NCBI GenBank assembly: GCA_022559845.1
Contig: CM040117.1
Span: 147,874,732 to 147,938,731 of the forward strand
Reading direction: 5' to 3'
DNA length: 64,000 nucleotides
Source: Amorphophallus konjac
Lineage: Eukaryota; Streptophyta; Magnoliopsida; Alismatales; Araceae
Under the pieces are notes generated by a model. The model had not been told where the DNA came from and searched no databases. It worked only from the letters and a program-made list of their open reading frames with translations. Positions 58,261 to 64,000 of this stretch are shown piece by piece. How positions within the stretch are numbered: the stretch's first letter is position 1; the number at the start of each line of letters is the position of its first letter. A program made the position numbers and the translations under genes.

Positions 58261-60465
58261 TATAAGCAATGCATAACTTATGAAAATGAATGACTGACCT
58301 AGAATGTTGAATGTATGCAGGGAAAACGCCGGACGCGGATCTCATGGCTCCAGGTCCGGGCAGTGTACCTGGTGCTGCCGGATTTTCAGAGGGAGCGGCT
58401 GGCTGCCATGGCGTTTGCAGAGTTCTTGAGCATGGAGGTGGCGAGGCTGGACACCGCCCTCCTGTACGCGCTGCACGACCGGTGGGACCCAGTCAGTCGA
58501 GCATTCTTGTTCCCATGGGGTCATATGATCCCTACGTTAGAGGATGTGGCGCGCATCACCGGACTGCGGGTGCATGGAGCATCGGTGAGTGGGACGACTT
58601 ACAAGGACTATCGGGAGTTGGCCCAGAGGTTGTTGGGCCTGGAGCTACAGAGACCAGAGCGCCACTCGACGATCCTACCGAGAGCAAGGCTACAGAAGAG
58701 CCTAGGCTTGAGAGGAGCCGGGATCACAGTGGGTGAGCTATCGGAGCAGCACCTGGGATGGTTGACGAACCAGGCACGGGAGCGGGTAGCATCAGAGCGG
58801 GGATCGGAGGCGGACATAGTCCTACGGTGGTTCCTGATGTTATTCTTCAGGAAGCTACTGTTCACGACCCGAGTAGATGGGGTGAGCTATCGACTCCTGC
58901 CCCTACTTGAGGAGGTGGATAGTGTCGGAGAGTATGTGTGGGGCGCAGCGGTTCTGGCCTTCCTCTTCGACACTCTGAGCTCGACCAGCCGGCGCACGAT
59001 GCTCGGTGGATTCTCCCCACTACTCCAGGAAAGCATCGACTCTCTTAAAATGCTTATGCAATTTTATGAACCGCTATATGCTTGCACTTTTGATGCACTG
59101 GAATGCAGGTGTGGGCCTACATGTACCTCCCCGGGCTGGGGACAGGACAGAAGGTGCATCCGGATCGGGTGCCCATCGCGAGGCGGTGGACAGCGGTTCG
59201 GGAGGTGGGGGCCTTGAGACGCCAGGTGCGGGCGATCCAGGATGACATCGACACTTTACCCTATACCTCGATAAGACCTAAACTTAAAATTTTTCAATTC
59301 TTTTAAATGCAACTATATGCTTGGATGCTAATGCAATTGGTGGCCATTTTACAGGTCCGGTGGACACCGTACCAGGGTGAGGGGCAGGAGGGCCAGCCAT
59401 GGGTGGTGGCAGCCCTAGGGTACGCGGGCCAAGACATCTGGCTTCACTGCCTGAATGTCATCGAGCCACTCTACTACTGGCTAATCATGAAGATGTTGGG
59501 CATCCACCAGCCAGAGGTGGAGTTCCCAGCGAGGGAGCGACCGGAGGAGCGCGTGGGACGCCACGCACGTGGGCTTGCTACAGAGATAGATTGGATCTGC
59601 CGGGCCGTGGACCGGATCTCGGATGGGACGAGGCAGGGGCGAGCAGTGAGCACCCGAGCTGCTAGCGACGAGGCCTACCTGGCGGCCTACGCCCGATGCT
59701 ACGGAGACCAGGTCTTTCGTGGCGCTCGACGGCCGGTATGATTCCTAAACTCATGCACTCTAGAAATGCTTATGATTACGATGCTAATGATTGACACTAT
59801 ACATGCAGCTAGACCCCCAGTGATGGATTGCGGAGCTCCAGGGGTTGCTCCACTCGACGGTCTAGCAGCGGGACGAGCTCCAGTGCTCCCTAGACCTCCT
59901 GGTAAGCCTTAGCCTTAAATCTAAAATGTAATGTTTATGCTCAAATGAGACTGACATGATTCTAAATGCAGCGTACCGAGGGAGCCCAACGCCAGGTGCC
60001 AGACACACCGTCTTCTTCCTCACAGCCACCGACAGATCGGGCCGAGCGGGATGCAGAGTTCACGTGGGCGATAGCACGAGCTGAGGAGGCCGAGGTGACG
60101 CTCGTCGAGAGGGTAAGCAAATTACTCTTCCTCTTTTGATTTCGTGATTAAGACTGCCAGAATGATTTATGAAATGAATGCATATGCACGCGAGGGATTT
60201 GGCAACTGCGCTGGGTGAGGCTACCCAGTAGCGGGAGGAGGCCGAGCGCTTCTGGGCAGAGGCAGAGTGTTCCCGTGCAGAGGCGGAGCACTTCTGGGCA
60301 GAGGCGGTAGCGGCGGACCGATACCACGCCGAGGTAGAATGCGCCCGTATAGAGGCGGCCGAGCTAAGGGGAGAGGTGCGGGTGTTGAAAGAAGCCCTGC
60401 GACTTCTGAGCGGCAGACCAGAGTGCAGGAGGAGCCAGAGTGTCGCGCCCAGTGCCGCTTACTGA
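57562..60465 (+). pseudogene. Plant mobile domain (PMD) gene with coiled-coil tail, antisense in Tat2
   Basis: Reconstructed exons: 57562-57793 (frameshifted near 57590; low-complexity, donor GAG|GTAGG), 58321-59028, 59109-about 59266, 59355-59735, 59809-59901, 59972-60112, 60190-60465 (TGA). Introns whose ends are visible are phase 0 and 70-90 bp, apart from the first (527 bp, holding palindromes and a (TA)n). Exon 2 has the PMD signature: LDTALLYALHDRWDP, FPWGHMIPTLEDVARITGL. Exon 3 VWAYMYLPGLG and exon 4 RWTPYQ continue the domain. The last exon is a coiled coil (AEAE repeats). PMD proteins occur in transposons and in host silencing factors (MAIN/MAIL). Breaks: donor after exon 2 reads GAAAGC, donor after exon 3 reads ATAAGA, last acceptor reads AC, exon 5 has TGA and TAG, exon 7 one TAG. 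Confidence 0.78.
57794..58320 (+). other. First intron of the PMD gene, with palindrome units and (TA)n
   Basis: GT-AG intron. Units with ACGGTC/GACCGT arms at 57963-58180; the unit at 58105-58125 is perfect (AACGGTC, 7-nt loop, GACCGTT). A pure TA run lies at 58205-58256. Confidence 0.7.
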
Positions 60466-61268
60466 GACTACCTCATGGGTACCGCCGGCCATCGGAGGAA
60501 TGAGGACGAGGAGGGCCTGCGATGCCGGCGTGAGGAGGGGAGCAACTCCATGGCACCACCAGCGAAGCGCCATGAGGGCTCAGGAGAAAGCGGCGGCCCC
60601 GGGGAGGGTCAGACCTGATGTACTTATGAGATGTATGCATATATGACTTTAGTGAAATGACATGATTTTTTTATTTTTAGAAATGATGAATGCGTGCACA
60701 CTAACACTACTTAACTAACTTAACAACGACTCCTACGACTGATAGTGTGAACGTACAGAAGAGAGCGAGAGCGAAGGAAAGAGCAAGAGAAACTTAGGTA
60801 TGGTGGGATTTGAGAAAGAAAACCAAGACAATAGAGAGAAATGGTCTCGGCAAGGCCGCTTAACGAGCTTAGCGGTCCCAAGACAGGCCGCTAAAGACTG
60901 AACGAGCCCCAACTGAATGAATGATGAAAGACGGTTCATTCAAGACCGCAGAGCAGGAAAGACGGTCCCATTAAGACCGCTTTAAAATGAAGACAGTCTA
61001 ACCAAGACCGTTTAACCACACAGATGGACAAGAATGTGAGCGGGCATGGAAACGGTCGTGGAAAGACCGCCCAGAATGAATAGCGGTCGCTCGATAGACC
61101 ACAAAGGTAAAGAGTAATGTGACACAACTACGGGGTAAGCAGCAAGCAGACGGAATCTTAGGACCTATTCCGCATTCACAACCACATAGCAATTAAGTTG
61201 ATAAATCGGGGCCAAATCACCGTCGCACACACACGAGCCCGGGGTGACAAAATGATGCTAAGGGGAGG
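60466..61268. other. Tat2 interior 3' of the PMD gene
   Basis: No gene. A second palindrome cluster (60838-61090) with CGGTC/GACCG arms. LTR D starts at 61269 and interrupts Tat2. Confidence 0.5.
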
Positions 61269-63531
61269 TGATGGATCAAGACCCTTGCTGGTAGAGTGCC
61301 ATCCGGGCTAGGGTTTCCCTCCCGAGGGTACGTAGCCCACGCTTATGGGGCTGGCCGGTGCCAATTGGGGCACTAGGTCCCACTCTCTCACTGCCCACGA
61401 TGACCGCTCGTAAGTGTGGCACGTGGGGTCGGACACTCTCTCGCTTGCACAACGGAGCTATGTCTACGGATATTAAATGAACAGACACTAAAGAGTAATG
61501 GAGCAAAGTTTAGAGCTCACCTGGTTGGTTTGAAGAAACCAACCCCGTTCGGAGACGTGGGCGAGCGGGGAAGTGTGGATCCCGCACACTGCGCCGATGT
61601 AGCTTGAGCTGTTTATTACATACACTACTCCTCACGCAGGAGGGTTGGACTAAGGGTGGGGAAATAAAGCTTACATCCAAACACTACCTCCACGCAGGGA
61701 GGGGCGCTAAGCCGGCCAGGCGGGAGGGGGAAACTCGCCGAAGTTGTAGGAGAGGAAGCCAACGTTGGGTCTGCTCACTTGCTGTGAGAGGAGACAGGCA
61801 GCCGCTGTTGCAACCGTAGTTCTTACTCAGAATTTTCCGTCGACGAGACCAGGGGGAAATTCTTCGTAACAGGAACTGGGACGCCTCTGAATTTTACTGA
61901 ATTCTTCTGATGTCATCGCTGGCTGCGGCGGAGGCTCGAACAGGACAAAGGAATACGGGGTTGACAGCTTCAGATCTGATGCATCAGGATGCAGAGATTA
62001 TACCATTGGCTCCCGAGCTCCGAATCTCAAACCGTCAGAGTAGCTGGAACCGTGGATGAACTTTCTTCACAGCAAAACTGGTGGGGAGGCCGTCTGAGGT
62101 CGGGATGGCCTGGGGGTTGCCGATGAGTGGGTGCAGGTCGCTGAAGACTGGGGAAGGCAGATCCGCGCGACTGAAGGGGAAAAATCAGAACTTTGGCTCC
62201 CGGATGCCGAACGTAGTTCTGCTTCTTGCTCCTGGTTGGGGACAGGTGGAGGAAGAACTTTGAAGAAGAAAGCACGGTCTGAATCCTCCACTGTGAATCG
62301 TGGTTCAGCTTCTGGTTGAACTCTGGTGCTCTGCAGATGGAGCTTGGCGCAGTCGAGGGAGAATGGCTCTCCCGGGCAGCCCCGAACTCAGAATGGTACG
62401 ATTCTTTCTCGCCTGCGTAGTGGACTAGACGACCTTTCCGGCAATGTATGGTACGCCTCTGGATGTCACCTTATGAATCCGGGGAAGCTTCTGCAAGTCG
62501 TAACTTTTTCTGCCACCTGCAGACTGTCAAGGTAAAGAGAAAGGATGGTGGTGGAACTAGTGATAGGGGTGGGGATTAGCAATGGTGGAGATGGTGGGGT
62601 GGATGGGTGATGGGAGAGGGGTGTTTAGGGGTGTGGAGGGGAGAGGAACAGGGGATTAAGGAGTCTTGGAGGGAGGTGGAGTGGAGGGGCCGCAGCTAGG
62701 AGATAGGGGGAGGGAGTGGTCGGCCAAGGTAAGAGGAGGGGGGGTGAGTAGATGGAGAGGGGGTTCGCAAATGGTAGTGGGGGTGGGGGTTTGATTGCTT
62801 GGGGATATGAATGAGTGTGTGGGGGAGTGGAAGGGTTGCTTGGGGAAGAGGGATGGGTGCCTTGGAGGTGGAGAAGGTGTATGGGGAATGGGAAGAGTTG
62901 CTTGGGGAAGTGGAGGAATTGATGGGAGTTAAGGCTCTTGGGGAGGTGAAAGGGTGGAAGGGTGAGGTGGCTGGTGATGTGGCAAGGAGGGGGGGGAAGG
63001 GGAAAGGGCAGGTTCGCCCAAGGTAGAGAGAGAGAGGAGGGGGAAGAGAGAGAGAGGGGTTCGCCCCCTTAAGTGAGAGAGAGAAGATAGAGAGAAAGCT
63101 AGAGAGAGAGGGAGAGATGCACTTATGCTTAAGATATTCAAATTTTCATTAGCTTCTCAAGTGGGAGTTGGGGTCCTATATATAGGGATCCCAACTTTGT
63201 ACAAAAGCCCCTGAGAAAAGAGCAAATAACAGATAAGCAAAAGTGCAAAAAGGGGCGCCCATGGGCCTGGCTCTTCTAAATGGGCCACAAAGCCAAACAA
63301 GCCCAATGTGACAATCAACTTAGGTAACTAGCATGAGCACCTAGGACTTGACTCAAAATAAAGGTGAAATACATCAAAAGACTCAAGAAAGGGAGAAAAT
63401 ACATCAAGATGTCCTTAATAATAAACTCCAGTGTCGCTGTGGATCCATCAAGTCGTGCAGTCGCAGCCTACCCGTCTCCAGAAGGGAGAGAGGTGTCGAG
63501 CCAGAGGGAACTCTGGGTGATGTCCCCATCA
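61269..63531 (-). repeat. D 3' LTR
   Basis: Minus TATA-like CTATATATAGGACCCC at about 63173-63188, followed in minus reading by a CT-rich leader (63010-63120). The ORFs within are from low-complexity G-rich sequence (62530-63010). A polyadenylation-like signal is not clear. Confidence 0.7.
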
Positions 63532-64000
63532 ACTCCCCCGGGCTGTGAAGAGCTCGACTCTGTCGAGAAAGGGTCCTCTCGGCTGCGGTAATGCTCCAGG
63601 AGGTCGGGGTCCAGCTGCTGGAGATCCTCCCTGCTCACCCATGAATCATCTGAAGGGGGCCGGCCCTTCCACCTGACCAAGTATCGCTCGTATGCTTTGC
63701 TCCGGGTGACAGTGACCTGTTCATCCAATATCCGCTCTATTTGCTCCCGTTGGCCCCTCTGGACTGGTGGAACTCTCTCATGGGTGGGGGCTCTCTCAAA
63801 AGGTGGAACAGGCTCAATTCCCTCACTAGGTGTCACCGTGGGACCCCTGTATGGCACCAAGTCAGCCACATTGAATGTGGGACTTACTGCGTACTCCTCG
63901 GGGAGGTTCAACACGTAAGCATTTGTGCCAATCCTCTTTAGAACCTGGAAGGGGCCTGATCCTCGCGACCTCAGTTTGGAGACATTCCCAGGGAAAAGCC
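63468..64000 (-). CDS. D pol C-terminus with chromodomain (5' end outside window)
   Basis: Open minus-strand frame from the window edge to TAG 63468-63470. It shows the integrase C-terminal fold typical of chromoviruses (GPFQVLKRIGTNAYVLNLP, then FNVADLVPY), a linker rich in proline and arginine, and a chromodomain-like end (YERYLVRWKGRPPSDDSWV). Chromodomains direct integration to marked heterochromatin in related elements. The last 21 codons lie inside the 3' LTR, so coding sequence overlaps the LTR by about 64 bases. No stops are seen in the visible part, so D is the least decayed gypsy element here. Confidence 0.85.
   Translation of the reverse strand, partial: LFPGNVSKLRSRGSGPFQVLKRIGTNAYVLNLPEEYAVSPTFNVADLVPYRGPTVTPSEGIEPVPPFERAPTHERVPPVQRGQREQIERILDEQVTVTRSKAYERYLVRWKGRPPSDDSWVSREDLQQLDPDLLEHYRSREDPFSTESSSSQPGGVDGDITQSSLWLDTSLPSGDG

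Larger units (their letters stand above)
61269..64000 (-). mobile_element. Chromovirus D, 3' end (continues right of window)
   Basis: 3' LTR 61269-63531 (2263 bp; + reading TGATGG...CCATCA, inverted terminal repeats as expected), purine tract CGGGGGAGT (63532-63540 on minus), and the end of pol to the right. The purine tract and the first bases of the LTR are nearly the same as in Y. The left TSD would be GGAGG (61264-61268); its partner is outside the window. Confidence 0.8.

Noticed and set aside
62530..63030. Possible gene in G-rich stretch (e.g. 62811-63026)
   Set aside because: Low-complexity GGGA-rich LTR sequence with no codon structure; all frames on that strand are open.

Overview
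The window is repeat-rich nuclear DNA of a flowering (or at least seed) plant. It consists almost entirely of nested LTR retrotransposons, solo LTRs and recombinants. I see no intact host gene, rRNA or tRNA gene. The species cannot be told from the sequence. Dimeric element structures, 5-bp target-site duplications (TSDs), tRNA-Met primer sites, GT-AG introns and the lineages present (Ty3/gypsy chromovirus and Tat; Ty1/copia SIRE-like) all point to a plant.

Layout. 1-3203 is the right part of a long LTR (family S). 3204-3535 and 14756-16016 are parts of one old minus-strand chromovirus (element C: protease, gag, primer site, LTR end). It was split by a Tat-lineage element, Tat1 (3541-14750, TSD CCTTC), with decayed gag-pol on + and an extra gene on the opposite strand. 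At 16017-29640 a copia SIRE-like element (TSD GTCAT, two LTRs about 99% alike) interrupts the C LTR. Its interior is a mosaic with gag-pol inverted relative to its LTRs. 29646-31187 and 40584 onward continue the C LTR, interrupted by solo LTR O (31193-40578, TSD CAAAG), which itself holds solo LTR S (31586-35294, TSD TTAGA) and probably LTR I (about 36229-39708). 42430-54643 holds LTRs in both orientations, a recent 3.34-kb tandem duplication, and a short non-autonomous element Y (45060-54056, TSD CTTCA). 54644-61268 is part of a second, minus-strand Tat-like element carrying a decayed plant-mobile-domain gene on the opposite (+) strand. 61269-64000 is the 3' end of a minus-strand chromovirus (D) with chromodomain and 3' LTR, running off the window.

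Main unexplained signal. LTRs and non-coding parts of several unrelated elements carry arrays of short imperfect palindromes, about 21 or 28 nt long. Their geometry is conserved (arms of 7-10, loop of 7-9) while arm sequence differs between families and co-varies within arrays. One arm motif (CGGTC...GACCG) is shared between a chromovirus LTR, a Tat-like LTR and the flanks and intron of the plant-mobile-domain gene. A second striking feature is the SIRE-like chimera: short direct repeats and a primer-site microhomology suggest that reverse-transcriptase template switching built an LTR-bounded element whose transcript would be antisense to gag-pol.

Genes are not organised in operons. Functional relations are those of retroelements: gag particle protein, protease, reverse transcriptase/RNase H and integrase. 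In addition, the two Tat-like elements each carry an antisense extra gene of a different DNA-transposon-associated family with a coiled-coil tail.
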